Shown piece by piece: positions 1-9,105 of a stretch of DNA of 41,025 nucleotides; position 1 is the first letter of the stretch, and each line of letters starts with the position of its first letter. The notes under the pieces were generated by a model. That model had not been told where the DNA came from. It made no database searches and saw only the letters and a program-made list of their open reading frames with translations. A program made the position numbers and the translations under genes. Source of the DNA: a virus; the IMG/VR virus record IMGVR_UViG_3300009085_000048, positions 1 through 41,025 of that record. The stretch is one strand, 5' to 3'.

Positions 1-123
1 AAACAATTCATCGAAAAAAACTTTATTTGGAGGAACATCCCATTTTACAGTATTGGCCCCTTTACGCTCTTTCATAAATCCTGAAACATTTTTATTATAT
101 ATACCATAGGGAGGATCAATTAA
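1..123. repeat. Terminal direct repeat (assembly overlap), left copy
   Basis: Bases 1-123 are identical to bases 40903-41025. An exact overlap at both contig ends is what an assembler leaves on a circular or terminally redundant molecule. The methyltransferase reading frame runs through the join without a break, which supports true circularity and a unique length of 40,902 bp. It is not evidence by itself for physical direct terminal repeats. Confidence 0.95.
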
Positions 124-192
124 GGCTAATTGAAAATGCTTGTCCGGGTATCTTTTCATCAAGTCCATGCAGTCACAATTTTCAAATATCAT
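1..192 (-). CDS. DNA methyltransferase, N-terminal part (split by the contig join)
   Basis: This is the first 64 codons of a beta-class site-specific DNA methyltransferase; the rest lies at 40432-40902, giving about 220 residues when the ends are joined. The start ATG at 192 overlaps the TGA of the primase-helicase gene (ATGA), so translation is probably coupled. The segment carries the catalytic motif IV DPPYG near residue 26, the form typical of N6-adenine and some N4-cytosine enzymes. The enzyme would methylate phage DNA with S-adenosylmethionine, probably against host restriction. No restriction partner is visible. Target base and recognition site cannot be read from the sequence. Confidence 0.9.
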   Translation of the reverse strand, partial: MIFENCDCMDLMKRYPDKHFQLALIDPPYGIYNKNVSGFMKERKGANTVKWDVPPNKVFFDELF

Positions 193-2429
193 ATCCGGTC
201 CTCGAAAGAGTTTTCTTCGTTTATTGATAACCGTATCCCAGTAAAATATATTCGACTTTTTATTTCCTTTTTATTATATCCCTTTTTCGTGAGATCGTTA
301 GAAAATCCTTTCTGCGAAGGTTGATCATATTTCGGTAATTTTGACCATTTCAAATAAGCATTAAACAATACGCTTGACGACACACAGAAATCATTTCCTA
401 AATCACAACAATCATCAATAAAGTTTTTTACATCGTCTGATTCATCCCGATATTCCTCCGTTTTCACCTTTACTGATTCGGGCGTCTTCAATCCATCTTT
501 TTTATATTTACAATATCCGTTGATAAACCAATTCATGATTCCAGATTTACCACAATCAAGAATAATATTTTCAAGGCCGAAAATTCTTTTGTCATCTTGT
601 ACCTCAAAATTAAACGGCAACATTCTCACGCGCCGCCATATTGCGTTATCTGTTTCGTTTATTTTCGGTTTCGGATTCGTAATCAAAAACGGTTTCAATT
701 TTAATTCTATCTTTTCTGGTACTTCATATTTTTGCGCGACCATGAGAGGTTCACCGCCTGTCAATAATTTTATCAGAGGTACATCAAGCCGACCGCCTTT
801 TTTCGGTTCAAAGCAAAAAAGCGCCCGTTTATTTTTAAACAGAGCGAGATACGTATCCTTATTGCCGTAACTCTGCATGAGTTTGTCCGCGTCCGTTACC
901 ATCGCGTATTCATCCACAAGTTTTGTAAAAATAGAAATCAATACACTTTTTCCGTTACCTCCGCCGCCATGTAAAATATAAAACTCTTGCCGATCAACTT
1001 TTCCCGTCAAGCATAATCCGAAAAGTTTTTGGACATACTCGATCAATTCAAAATCACCTTGAAATATTTCTTCAAGGAAATCAATGAATCTTTTCGGTAC
1101 TTTTTCAGATGGATCATATTTACATGCGCACATTTTAGTATGATACTCAGCCCGGTCATGCTCATAAAAGCATTCATCATCAAGATTGTATGTCCCGTTT
1201 GTAAAATTAAGTAGTGTATCTTTACAATCAAAATCTTTCGCAAAAATTGAGAGTATTGGCCGCGCATCTTTTATGATTGTCGTTCGTTTGTTGTAATTCA
1301 AAAGTTTTTTTAGCTTTTCAATATATATCTTGCGCTCTTGTCTTTTCATTTCTTTTAATTTCATCTTACCGACTTCAATTCTTTTTTTCATCGCTTGTTT
1401 ACATGCTTCGTGTATTCTCAATCCGTAATCCTTGACCCATATTCCTTTGTCGAATGTATACCAGATTCCATGCTCCTCACACCATCGGAAATCATCGCGT
1501 ATTGCATCCGCTAAAAATAAGGCGAGATCAATATCATCAAGGTTATATTTATTCTCAATTCTTAGTTTTTCCTGTTCAATTTTATCTCTTCTTGATTGCC
1601 ATATCTTAATTGCTTTTACTATTTTCGGCCTTTCCTCTCTCCAATTTTTCGGATGATGAAAAGCATTATTGCATTCTTCAATAAATGATAGTGTTTCGAT
1701 AGCCTCTTTTTTAAGACTTATGATCAAATGCCCTGTTGCTCCAAATAAATGCGCGTTGCGCTCTCCCTCACTACACGTCAAAAAATGTTTTTTTGTTTCA
1801 TCAAGCGTCAATCCGTACCAGTGTTCTAGCGTTTTTGCATCACTCTCTTCATCTTGTGTTTCCGGCATTTTTGATAGTTCCTCGAACGCAGTCAACCATT
1901 CAAGGACCGATTTCCCTTTGTGATAATCATAAACCGCATCGGACCCGGACGCAAAAAACATTCGCACGGGATCAGAGCACGACTTATCACCTTTACACCA
2001 CATAATTATTTTGTTGAGGTAATCCAGATATACAGATTCATCCGTTATTGTTTCACCGAGAGGAAAACCGACGCGAAAATGATCGCCTGATTTTACACCG
2101 TGACTCCGTGTTGTGATTAAAAAATAATGATAAGGTTCCGCTATTTTTTTGAAATCCTCTATTGATATTTTTCCATCGCAATCTATAACAATCACGTTCG
2201 TTTCACAAAACTTTGCACTTTGATCGTTTATTACCGCCCTTGAACATCGATTCCCGGCGCCATCTACGCAAAGTGCTGGCATGTAGTCGGACGCCTGTAT
2301 TTTTTTGAATAATTTTGATATGCCTTCGTCCGTATTCGGCACATCATATTTATGGGGATATACCGTTTCCTTAATTTCAAATTGTTTGCCTAAAAAATAC
2401 AGCGTGCAAATCGTGTCATTCAATACCAT
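189..2429 (-). CDS. Primase-helicase (AEP-like primase plus SF3 helicase, P4/D5 type)
   Basis: This 746-residue protein is the likely replication initiator. The N-terminal third has archaeo-eukaryotic primase features: a VIDCDG acidic motif near residue 80 and a downstream DHFRV. The C-terminal third is a superfamily 3 helicase with Walker A GGGGNGKS near residue 487, an acidic FCFEP segment as likely Walker B, and the ITNPKP sensor followed by an arginine-rich WRRVR. The order primase, D5_N-like linker, SF3 helicase matches phage P4 alpha and NCLDV D5 proteins. The start at 2429 follows AAGGAAGGCG and overlaps the upstream gene by 14 nt. Its ATGA overlap with the methyltransferase puts both in the leftward early operon. 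Confidence 0.9.
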   Translation of the reverse strand: MVLNDTICTLYFLGKQFEIKETVYPHKYDVPNTDEGISKLFKKIQASDYMPALCVDGAGNRCSRAVINDQSAKFCETNVIVIDCDGKISIEDFKKIAEPYHYFLITTRSHGVKSGDHFRVGFPLGETITDESVYLDYLNKIIMWCKGDKSCSDPVRMFFASGSDAVYDYHKGKSVLEWLTAFEELSKMPETQDEESDAKTLEHWYGLTLDETKKHFLTCSEGERNAHLFGATGHLIISLKKEAIETLSFIEECNNAFHHPKNWREERPKIVKAIKIWQSRRDKIEQEKLRIENKYNLDDIDLALFLADAIRDDFRWCEEHGIWYTFDKGIWVKDYGLRIHEACKQAMKKRIEVGKMKLKEMKRQERKIYIEKLKKLLNYNKRTTIIKDARPILSIFAKDFDCKDTLLNFTNGTYNLDDECFYEHDRAEYHTKMCACKYDPSEKVPKRFIDFLEEIFQGDFELIEYVQKLFGLCLTGKVDRQEFYILHGGGGNGKSVLISIFTKLVDEYAMVTDADKLMQSYGNKDTYLALFKNKRALFCFEPKKGGRLDVPLIKLLTGGEPLMVAQKYEVPEKIELKLKPFLITNPKPKINETDNAIWRRVRMLPFNFEVQDDKRIFGLENIILDCGKSGIMNWFINGYCKYKKDGLKTPESVKVKTEEYRDESDDVKNFIDDCCDLGNDFCVSSSVLFNAYLKWSKLPKYDQPSQKGFSNDLTKKGYNKKEIKSRIYFTGIRLSINEENSFEDRI

Positions 2430-3039
2430 GTTTTCGCCTTCCTTTGTAAGATGTTTTTAAATTATCCTTAGCCAGGATAATTCGTAATTGGCACACAGAT
2501 TTATGATATTCAAAAAAAGATTGTTTTAATTCATTATCAAAGAACCTGACGCCAGTTTCCGATTCGTCAAAAACAATAGAGTATAAATCTATATCCTCTT
2601 TTTCGATGAAATCATCAACAATTTTCGAGAATGTTAATGGGGGGATATGATCAACGTGTTCATTATCTTTTTTATTATTTTTCTCTGCAAAGTCTATTAT
2701 ATAGTCTTTTACGGAGTCACGACACGCTATGTCGAATTTATTTTGCGCTGATTTCCCCCCATTTATGCACGCATAAAAGCTGAAATCTATATACGTCCCG
2801 TCAATACGCATAATAAAAAAGCATTTCTTTCCATATCCATCGGGCGCAACATAAATATAATTTATTCCATTTCCCTTTTTCAATAAAAAATTAGGATGAT
2901 TTCTAAGAAGTGAAAGTAAAAAAACCTCATCTTGACTATCAACTTTTTCTGAAATATTATACTTTTTTAGCATTTCACTAAAAAAAGATATCGCTTGTTT
3001 TTTGCTGTTAAATATTCTTTCACCTATTTTTATTGGCAT
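2416..3039 (-). CDS. DUF3223/DCL-like protein with HNH-like C-terminus
   Basis: This is the first gene of the leftward unit, 207 residues and notably AT-rich. Residues 1-110 fit the DUF3223 (DCL) pattern: SKKQAISFF, a conserved NHPNFLLK block, then CFFIMRIDGTYIDFSFYAC. Residues 125-195 contain VDHIPPLTF and later EYHKSVCQLRIILAK, the arrangement seen in phage DUF3223 proteins with an HNH-like nuclease tail. A nuclease role is inferred, not shown. The start ATG is preceded by AAAGGCGGGAAA and lies about 24 nt below the predicted transcription start of the promoter at 3070-3098. Its place at the head of the replication operon suggests a replication or recombination role. Confidence 0.65.
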   Translation of the reverse strand: MPIKIGERIFNSKKQAISFFSEMLKKYNISEKVDSQDEVFLLSLLRNHPNFLLKKGNGINYIYVAPDGYGKKCFFIMRIDGTYIDFSFYACINGGKSAQNKFDIACRDSVKDYIIDFAEKNNKKDNEHVDHIPPLTFSKIVDDFIEKEDIDLYSIVFDESETGVRFFDNELKQSFFEYHKSVCQLRIILAKDNLKTSYKGRRKHGIE

Positions 3040-3069
3040 TTTCCCGCCTTTCTCTGCTTAACGAGGATA

Positions 3070-3098
3070 TTTATAACATTTTTTTTATTTTTTGTCAA
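3070..3098 (-). promoter_or_regulatory. Leftward early promoter (TTGACA-17-TATAAA)
   Basis: On the minus strand a perfect -35 TTGACA (3093-3098) is separated by 17 bp of A-rich spacer from TATAAA (3070-3075). Transcription would start near 3063 and reach the gene at 3039. A GAGGATA heptamer (3063-3069) sits at the start site, the same heptamer found four times in the neighbouring palindrome. Confidence 0.85.
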
Positions 3099-3123
3099 GA
3101 AAGTTTTCAAAATACCCTCAGAA

Positions 3124-3230
3124 AAAGAGGATAAGGAGGATAGAGACATCTTTTTAATAGGTACGCATTTTCAAAAAGTTGAAAATCGTGTAAAAGATAA
3201 AAATGCCCCTCTATCCTCCTTATCCTCTTT
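3124..3230. repeat. Concentric palindrome between the divergent promoters
   Basis: Two perfectly complementary 22-bp arms lie at 3124-3145 and 3209-3230. Inside them a second inverted repeat, TTTTCAA/TTGAAAA (3168-3174 and 3179-3185), has the same centre at about 3177. Each outer arm carries the heptamer GAGGATA twice, 9 bp apart (3127, 3136; inverted at 3212, 3221). The element lies outside both predicted transcripts, so it should act as DNA: an operator for both promoters, a replication origin with iterons, or a cruciform. It is part of the 311-bp gap 3040-3350, which holds no gene. Confidence 0.85.
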
Positions 3231-3312
3231 CTTTCTAATGTATGTATAAAAATGAGGAGTAAAATAAATAACATCTATTTTTCTATACACATTAAAAAAA
3301 TATGTATAAAAT

Positions 3313-3341
3313 TTGACACAAACGATATAGTATGATATAAT
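3313..3341 (+). promoter_or_regulatory. Rightward late promoter (TTGACA-17-TATAAT)
   Basis: TTGACA (3313-3318), a 17-bp spacer and TATAAT (3336-3341) form a full-consensus sigma70-type promoter. It is the only convincing plus-strand promoter and would drive the packaging and structural genes. Predicted initiation near 3348 leaves only about 3 nt before the terminase ATG at 3351, so the transcript is nearly leaderless. Confidence 0.85.
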
Positions 3342-3350
3342 GCACTTCGT

Positions 3351-3701
3351 ATGAATAAAGATACTGTTGCAAAACAACGGAAAAGCAATCATGGCCCGGG
3401 GATAGGCGTATCAGGCAACCCGAAAGGCCGACCAAAAAAAGAAAACTCGCTTTCTGAACTCGCTCGCGAATTCTTGTCCGCGAAGGTCAAGAACAAAGAG
3501 CGTATATTGATTTACCTCGAACGAATGGACGAGATTATTTTACATGGCGAAAAAGACAGCGATTCAATTTCCGCGTTCAATACCGTTTGTGATCGTGCCT
3601 ACGGCAAACCGGTTCAAGCAATCACCGGCGAAGGCGGCGGGCCGATCGAAATAATTTATCACTCTGCATTTAACGGCTGTCAGGCGGAGGGGAAAGAGTA
3701 A
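3351..3701 (+). CDS. terS: Terminase small subunit-like protein (DUF5681-type N-terminus)
   Basis: A 116-residue basic protein directly upstream of the large terminase. Residues 15-35 contain the GVSGNPKGRPKKE signature of the DUF5681 family, often found in phage packaging loci next to TerL. The small subunit would bind the packaging site and regulate the large subunit; that role is inferred mainly from position. The ATG follows the promoter -10 box by only 9 bp and has no Shine-Dalgarno sequence, so translation is probably leaderless. No better internal start is visible. The next gene begins immediately after its stop codon. Confidence 0.75.
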   Translation: MNKDTVAKQRKSNHGPGIGVSGNPKGRPKKENSLSELAREFLSAKVKNKERILIYLERMDEIILHGEKDSDSISAFNTVCDRAYGKPVQAITGEGGGPIEIIYHSAFNGCQAEGKE

Positions 3702-4922
3702 TTGTCGAAACATGAGTACATGTTCCAGCCGACAAAAAAGCAGCTCGAATTACTCAACCTCATCAACTCCGATGCAACCAACATACTTGCGTTCGGCGGT
3801 GCGCGATCCGGTAAAACCGCCCTGCTTGTCGAATCAATAATTTACCGAGCGCGTCGATATCCCGGATCGCGTCATCTTGTCGCTCGTCTGCATTACAATC
3901 ACGCGCGTACATCACTTTTCCTCGAATCGTTTTTGAAGGCACTTTCTTTTTATCCGACCGATTACACAATCAATAAAAGTGATTGTGTGATCACATTTAA
4001 AAACGGTTCTGAAATATGGGTCGGCGGATTTGATGACAGCGACCGCACAGAAAAGATTCTCGGTCACGAATATGTGACCGTTTATTTTAATGAGATATCA
4101 CAAATCTCATATGATACCATGCTCATCGGAAAAACTCGTCTCGCACAAAATATTCCCGGCTGTAAACCTAAGGCGTTTTTCGATTGCAATCCGCCGTCAC
4201 CTTTACACTGGGCGTATAAAATGTTTGTGCTGAAACGCGAACCGAAAACAGGCGATCCACTTTCACGTCCCGAATTATACGCGTCAATCAAAATGAATCC
4301 GACGGATAACGTTCAGAATCTACCAGCCGGGTTTATTGAAGAAAATCTCGCGACGCTCCCCGAACATCAAAGGGCGCGTTTTCTCTACGGCGAATGGGTA
4401 AAGGCGGAAGGTGTCATCTACGATAAGTTCGACGAATCGATGATCATTACGCGCGATAAAGTACCGCCTATCGAGTATTACACGGTCGGCGTTGATTTCG
4501 GAATCAATTCTGACGGCGTTTTGATCGGATGGTCCGGCGATAATGTTTACGTGCTCGACGAGGTCGGGCTTTTTAACGGTACAGCGTCTAACTTAAATCA
4601 GGCGATGAACGATAAATGGAAAGAGTTTCCGCATATCTCATATTGTGATCCGGCGGGCGGCGAACGTTTGCAAGAGATTGACTACAGCGAAGAAGCAAAC
4701 AACAGCGTTGAACCGGGAATCAATTTCATCAATCAGAAGATCGAGCGGAAACAATTTTTTGTCATTGATACATGCCGTGGTGTTTTAGACGAGATTGTCA
4801 CATACAGGCGAGATGAAAAAGAGCGAGTTGTCAAAGAAAATGATCACTACATGGACGCGATGAGATATGGCATCTTCTCGTTTGGATGTAATGGTCAACC
4901 GGGGGTCGCATGGGTCGGCTAA
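3702..4922 (+). CDS. terL: Terminase large subunit (ATPase and nuclease)
   Basis: At 406 residues this is a complete TerL, the motor that pumps DNA into the prohead and cuts it. Residues 27-36 carry Walker A (GGARSGKT), and VYFNEI near residue 129 is the likely Walker B with its catalytic glutamate. The C-terminal RNase H-like nuclease shows VGVDFGIN near residue 265, YCDPAGG near 308 and DHYMDAMRYG near 388, the spaced acidic residues expected for metal binding. Translation most likely starts at TTG 3702 after GGAGGGG; an ATG at 3720 is the alternative. The gene overlaps the portal gene by 13 nt. Confidence 0.95.
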   Translation: MSKHEYMFQPTKKQLELLNLINSDATNILAFGGARSGKTALLVESIIYRARRYPGSRHLVARLHYNHARTSLFLESFLKALSFYPTDYTINKSDCVITFKNGSEIWVGGFDDSDRTEKILGHEYVTVYFNEISQISYDTMLIGKTRLAQNIPGCKPKAFFDCNPPSPLHWAYKMFVLKREPKTGDPLSRPELYASIKMNPTDNVQNLPAGFIEENLATLPEHQRARFLYGEWVKAEGVIYDKFDESMIITRDKVPPIEYYTVGVDFGINSDGVLIGWSGDNVYVLDEVGLFNGTASNLNQAMNDKWKEFPHISYCDPAGGERLQEIDYSEEANNSVEPGINFINQKIERKQFFVIDTCRGVLDEIVTYRRDEKERVVKENDHYMDAMRYGIFSFGCNGQPGVAWVG

Positions 4923-6991
4923 CATCTGTTATTGATAAATATTACGCTTTCCGCTCGGAAGTTGCGAAGATCAAAGAGAAATATGCTACGAAGGCAAACC
5001 GTACATTCCGTTTGACGGATAAACTCGCAGATATCATATCGGGCGAAGATCGCGGGAAGATGCGAAATCCATACGCACAAGTCGCGACACTTTATGCGTG
5101 CATATCGAACAAGGCGCGGAACATTTCGCAAATTCCCATTATGATCACGAAAGAAGGAAGCGATAAGCCAATCAAGGATAATGATCCGCTTATGATTTTG
5201 TGGAACAACCCAAATCCATACGCGACATCAAGACAATTGATTGAAGCATCGGTCATCTTCAAACAGTTGGACGGTGAATGGTTTGTGTACCCGGATTATG
5301 CAAAGACGATCAACGGCGGATGGCCGGTTTATTTGTGGCACTTGTCGCCGAAAGATGTAAAGACGGAAAGGAATGACGGCGGCGTATGGACCGGCTGGAA
5401 AGTCGATCGTCTGAAACTTGTCCTTGAACGTGATGAATTGATCCACGACAAATATTTTAATCCTGATGATTTTATCCGTGGCCTTGCGCCCATGAAGTCA
5501 CTTGAAAAGACAGCAAACATATACTATTACGCGCAGAGATTTACGGAAACATTTTTTGAGAATGACGCGGTTCCAGGCCTCATACTTGAAACCGAAAAAC
5601 CGTTGTTAAATGATCAAGTAACGAAGCTAAACGATGATCTTTCGAAAAGAAAGGGCGTCGAAAAAGCACATCAATTTCTTTTGCTTCACTCCGGCCTTAC
5701 CGCGAAAACAATCACACCGTCATCGAAAGACATACAACTTTTAGAAATGTTGAAGTTGACGACAGACGACATATGCGCGGTGTTAGGTGTTCCAAAATCG
5801 GAATTGAGTTTACGCGAAGGACTCAATTATGCAACCGCGTTAAGCGAAGACCTTGGATATTGGAAAAAAACCCTACTTCCCGAACACGCGGCAATATGCG
5901 AGACGTGGAACAAACAATTTTTTAATATTTATGGATACGAAATAAAGGGCGACTATAAAAAGTTAGACGTGCTCAACCGCGAGATACTTGAAAAAGTAAC
6001 GGCGGTTGCTGATCTTTGGTCAACGAAAATGTTTACGATGAACGAATTGAACGAACGGTTTGAACTCGGATTCGAGGAACGGCCTGAGCGTGACGAATTT
6101 CCGAGTGAGCCGGAACCCGAACCGCCCGCGCTTGTGGCCGAACCACCGGATAACACAACCCCTCCGGCGCCATCGGACAATAAACCAACAACAAGCGCGG
6201 ACGAACCGGGTAAAAAGATCGTTGATCTGAAATCAATACGCGCGAAAAAATGGCGTGATCTCGTCTCGAAATTATCGCCTGTCACACATAAGGCGATCTC
6301 TGATATCCGGGCGTATATCAACGGCGTAAAAAACAAAACGAGGAAAAGTTTGAAGTCATTCGCCGAAACAAAAATGACGCCGCCTGACATCGACAGCATT
6401 ATCAACAATTTGAGCGATGCAAAATTGAAAAAGGTCATGCAAAAATGGCTCGAACAGGCGAGCGCGGAGGGTGTTGAATCGATCGGCACTCAATTTGCCT
6501 TAGCTGATGATGCGGCTGAGGCGGCGCTGTTGATGCGGCTCGGAAAGATAAAACGGATCAACGACACACTCCGTGAAGAATTGCGGACGGTGTTACAGGA
6601 TAGCATGATTGCAGCCTCAGAAGGTCGGACATTATCAGAAGCTGAGACAGCAAAACTATTGGAAGAGAGCGTCGAACAAGTGTTCGCATCCGCTTTGCAT
6701 CGTGCAAAGACAATCGCTCGAACGGAAATACACGGCGCATACTCTGACGCTCGGTATACGGCGATGGATATGTCACATCCGTATGGTAAACAGTGGCTAT
6801 CAACAAAAGACGATTTCACACGGGACGCACATCAAGAAATTGATGGTGAGGTGAGGTTGTGGAACGATCATTTTTCGAATGGCCTTGATCGCCCGTATGA
6901 TCCAGATGGTCCGGCTGAGGAAGTGATAAATTGTCGGTGTGTGATGGTCCCGATATATGATACGGATGAATTCAGAGAACTTGGAGGCTGA
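4910..6991 (+). CDS. Portal protein fused to Mu F-like head morphogenesis domain
   Basis: A 693-residue fusion. Residues 1-400 match HK97/SPP1-type portal proteins (NPYAQVATLYACISNKARNISQIP, then a central block with DDICAVLGVP and LNYATALSEDLGYW). A proline-rich linker at about 390-435 joins it to a C-terminal region of 250 residues with the Mu gpF/SPP1 gp7 pattern: RAKTIARTEIHGAYSDARY and the terminal NCRCVMVPIY. In many phages these are two genes. The portal forms the dodecameric DNA channel at one capsid vertex; the F-like part is a minor head protein. The ATG lies inside the end of terL in another frame. Confidence 0.9.
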   Translation: MGRLTSVIDKYYAFRSEVAKIKEKYATKANRTFRLTDKLADIISGEDRGKMRNPYAQVATLYACISNKARNISQIPIMITKEGSDKPIKDNDPLMILWNNPNPYATSRQLIEASVIFKQLDGEWFVYPDYAKTINGGWPVYLWHLSPKDVKTERNDGGVWTGWKVDRLKLVLERDELIHDKYFNPDDFIRGLAPMKSLEKTANIYYYAQRFTETFFENDAVPGLILETEKPLLNDQVTKLNDDLSKRKGVEKAHQFLLLHSGLTAKTITPSSKDIQLLEMLKLTTDDICAVLGVPKSELSLREGLNYATALSEDLGYWKKTLLPEHAAICETWNKQFFNIYGYEIKGDYKKLDVLNREILEKVTAVADLWSTKMFTMNELNERFELGFEERPERDEFPSEPEPEPPALVAEPPDNTTPPAPSDNKPTTSADEPGKKIVDLKSIRAKKWRDLVSKLSPVTHKAISDIRAYINGVKNKTRKSLKSFAETKMTPPDIDSIINNLSDAKLKKVMQKWLEQASAEGVESIGTQFALADDAAEAALLMRLGKIKRINDTLREELRTVLQDSMIAASEGRTLSEAETAKLLEESVEQVFASALHRAKTIARTEIHGAYSDARYTAMDMSHPYGKQWLSTKDDFTRDAHQEIDGEVRLWNDHFSNGLDRPYDPDGPAEEVINCRCVMVPIYDTDEFRELGG

Positions 6992-6994
6992 GAA

Positions 6995-7657
6995 ATGGAC
7001 ATGAAAAGAATTGTCGGAGAGATAAAATCCGAGAATAATAAATATGCCGCATGGGCTACGACGTTGACAATCGATCGGTCGAACGAAGTTGTCGTACCTG
7101 AGGGAATTACGAATCAAAAAGAATACCTCACGAAAAACCCGATCATGTATTACGACCATGCATGGGCGTCCGGGTTTTCAGGACCGAGTGAATCGTCGTT
7201 GCCGATCGGCAAGGTCACGGGGATGGAAATTGTAAAAGGCAAAGGGATAAAAATTGATTTTGAGTTTTCATCTTTGCCTTTTGCGCAGAAAATCAAAACT
7301 CTTGTGGATGAAAAGATTCTACGCTCGATTTCAATCGGATTCATTCCGCAGAAAAAGGAACACGATCCGACGATTATACAGAGTGAATTGACACAAGCCG
7401 GATTGATGTTGACTAATACCGCGCCGGATTGTGTTGTCACAAAATGGGAAATGCTTGAAAACTCTGTTGTAGGAATACCGTGTAACAGAGATGCGGTGAT
7501 CCTTAACAGCTACAAACCGGAAATCAAGAAGATCATTGATGATATTGAACACGATATCGAAGATATCAAGAGCACGACGGGAACCGTAAAGGTGGAATCG
7601 TGCGGAGATCATCACGAATATCGATTCAATACATCGAAAAAATACGGAGGAAAATGA
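6995..7657 (+). CDS. Prohead maturation protease (HK97 family U35)
   Basis: This 220-residue serine protease trims the capsid protein and scaffold during maturation. His55 in MYYDHAW and the serine of LRSISIGF near residue 112 are the catalytic residues typical of the herpesvirus-like fold, and ENSVVGIPCNRDAVI near residue 160 is the conserved C-terminal family block. It lies between portal and capsid genes as in HK97. The start ATG follows GGAGG with good spacing. The last 50 residues are acidic and lysine-rich, probably a scaffold or capsid contact region; this is inference. Confidence 0.93.
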   Translation: MDMKRIVGEIKSENNKYAAWATTLTIDRSNEVVVPEGITNQKEYLTKNPIMYYDHAWASGFSGPSESSLPIGKVTGMEIVKGKGIKIDFEFSSLPFAQKIKTLVDEKILRSISIGFIPQKKEHDPTIIQSELTQAGLMLTNTAPDCVVTKWEMLENSVVGIPCNRDAVILNSYKPEIKKIIDDIEHDIEDIKSTTGTVKVESCGDHHEYRFNTSKKYGGK

Positions 7658-7658
7658 A

Positions 7659-9059
7659 TTGAACTATATTGAAATGAGACAGAAAAGAATCGCGGAGATT
7701 GAAGACAATCTCAAAATGCTTGACGAAATGATCAAGAAATCCGCGAACGCAGAGGACGCGAAACCGTATTCGACGAAATACGACGCGCTCCTCATGGAAA
7801 AAGGCCGTGTTTCGCTTGAAATTGAGATCGAGGAAAAGCGGATCGCGGACGAGACGAACGCGCAGCGCAAAGCGGAGACGCCCGCGGTAAAAGCGTTCGG
7901 CACGGAACCGAAAATCGTTGTTGGTACGCCGTCCGATTACAAGGGTTTTAACCTCAAACGGGAAATGGAACATCTGAAAGATCGGATGACCAGAAAAACC
8001 GGATGGATGAGCGACGAATCAAAAGATCGGCTGAAATCCGAAGCAAACGTTGAACTCATTACGAAGATCGGCGCGGACCTGCTCATTAAAGCCGGATACG
8101 ATCCACGGACCGGAGAATTTTCTGGAAAATCCCGCCGGGAAGTTGACGCAGAAATGAAAGCCGTTGTCGCCGAGGGTACTTCTGTTGCAACAGGCTCCGG
8201 CCTCGTTCCAACGGAAGAGGAAAACGAGTTGTATTACTACATGCGTGATACATCGAAGGCTTTGCAGTTTGCAACGGTCGTACCGATGAACTCGGACACA
8301 AAAACCTTGAATGGTGAACTCGCGAAAGTCGATGTCACGTTCGGCGCGGAAACCGAGGCAATCGCAGAGACGGAGCCGACATTTGAACAGACAACGTTGA
8401 CCGCGCGCAAGGCGACTGGTTATTCGCTTGTGACGAATGAGTTTATCGAGGATACGTTCCTCACCGGTGGAATTATCGGCGTACTTCTCCCGCAGTTCCT
8501 CGAGGCGATGGGTCAGAAAATTGACTCTGTTGTGTTCGTCGGCACGGGTGCGGATTCCGCGCTTTTCTCGGGTATCATGCTTGGGCGCACGGGAATCTAT
8601 TCGGAGGTATTTTCTACAGGTTCATCGAACTTTTCCGAATTGCTTTATGCTGACGTTACCGGAATCCTTTCGCAGGTGCCTGAACTTTACATCGGCGGGA
8701 ATGGCCGGTGGTACATGAATCAGGTTGTGTTGTACAACTATTTCGCGAATGTGAAAGACACAACCGGTAACCCACTTTTCTTGGAGACGAGAGGCGGCGG
8801 AGGTGTTCCGCGTCGGATTCTTGGCTATCCCGTTGAACTCGTGACGAAATGTTGGAGCACGACAGCGGCAAGCCGCGCGATGTGTATCTTTGGTGATTTG
8901 TCGGGCGTCTATCTCGGACGACGGATCGCGTCAACATCACTTGTTGTTGATCCGTACACAGCAATCAACAATGATGAGACAAAGTTCTATTTCAGACAGC
9001 GGTGGGCGTTCGCGGTCCCGCTCCCGTCGAAACTTGGACGTATTGTAACGGCCGCATAA
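7659..9059 (+). CDS. Major capsid protein, HK97 fold
   Basis: A 466-residue HK97-type capsid protein. Residues 1-95 are charged and helical with heptad-like spacing, as in the delta/scaffold domain removed by the protease. The shell domain follows, with GSGLVPTEEENELYYYMRD, SLVTNEFIEDT and the C-terminal FRQRWAFAVPLPSKLGRIV. The best start is TTG 7659, placed 7 nt behind GGAGG; an ATG at 7674 is the alternative. A strong hairpin with a U-run follows the gene at 9079, as expected for a gene needing far more transcript than those downstream. Confidence 0.93.
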   Translation: MNYIEMRQKRIAEIEDNLKMLDEMIKKSANAEDAKPYSTKYDALLMEKGRVSLEIEIEEKRIADETNAQRKAETPAVKAFGTEPKIVVGTPSDYKGFNLKREMEHLKDRMTRKTGWMSDESKDRLKSEANVELITKIGADLLIKAGYDPRTGEFSGKSRREVDAEMKAVVAEGTSVATGSGLVPTEEENELYYYMRDTSKALQFATVVPMNSDTKTLNGELAKVDVTFGAETEAIAETEPTFEQTTLTARKATGYSLVTNEFIEDTFLTGGIIGVLLPQFLEAMGQKIDSVVFVGTGADSALFSGIMLGRTGIYSEVFSTGSSNFSELLYADVTGILSQVPELYIGGNGRWYMNQVVLYNYFANVKDTTGNPLFLETRGGGGVPRRILGYPVELVTKCWSTTAASRAMCIFGDLSGVYLGRRIASTSLVVDPYTAINNDETKFYFRQRWAFAVPLPSKLGRIVTAA

Positions 9060-9078
9060 CATATGTGATGCGGGTTAA

Positions 9079-9105
9079 AGGGGAGGGATATCCCTCCCCT
9101 ATTTT
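9079..9105 (+). terminator. Intrinsic terminator behind the capsid gene
   Basis: A perfect palindrome AGGGGAGGGAT/ATCCCTCCCCT (9079-9100) is followed by ATTTT. It lies 20 nt after the capsid stop codon and 14 nt before the next gene. The U-run is short, so partial termination that lowers expression of the glycosyltransferase cassette is likely. Confidence 0.75.

Noticed and set aside
5953-6489. 178-codon minus-strand frame opposite the portal gene
   Set aside because: Shadow of the proline- and acid-rich portal linker; low-complexity serine/glycine product and no start site.
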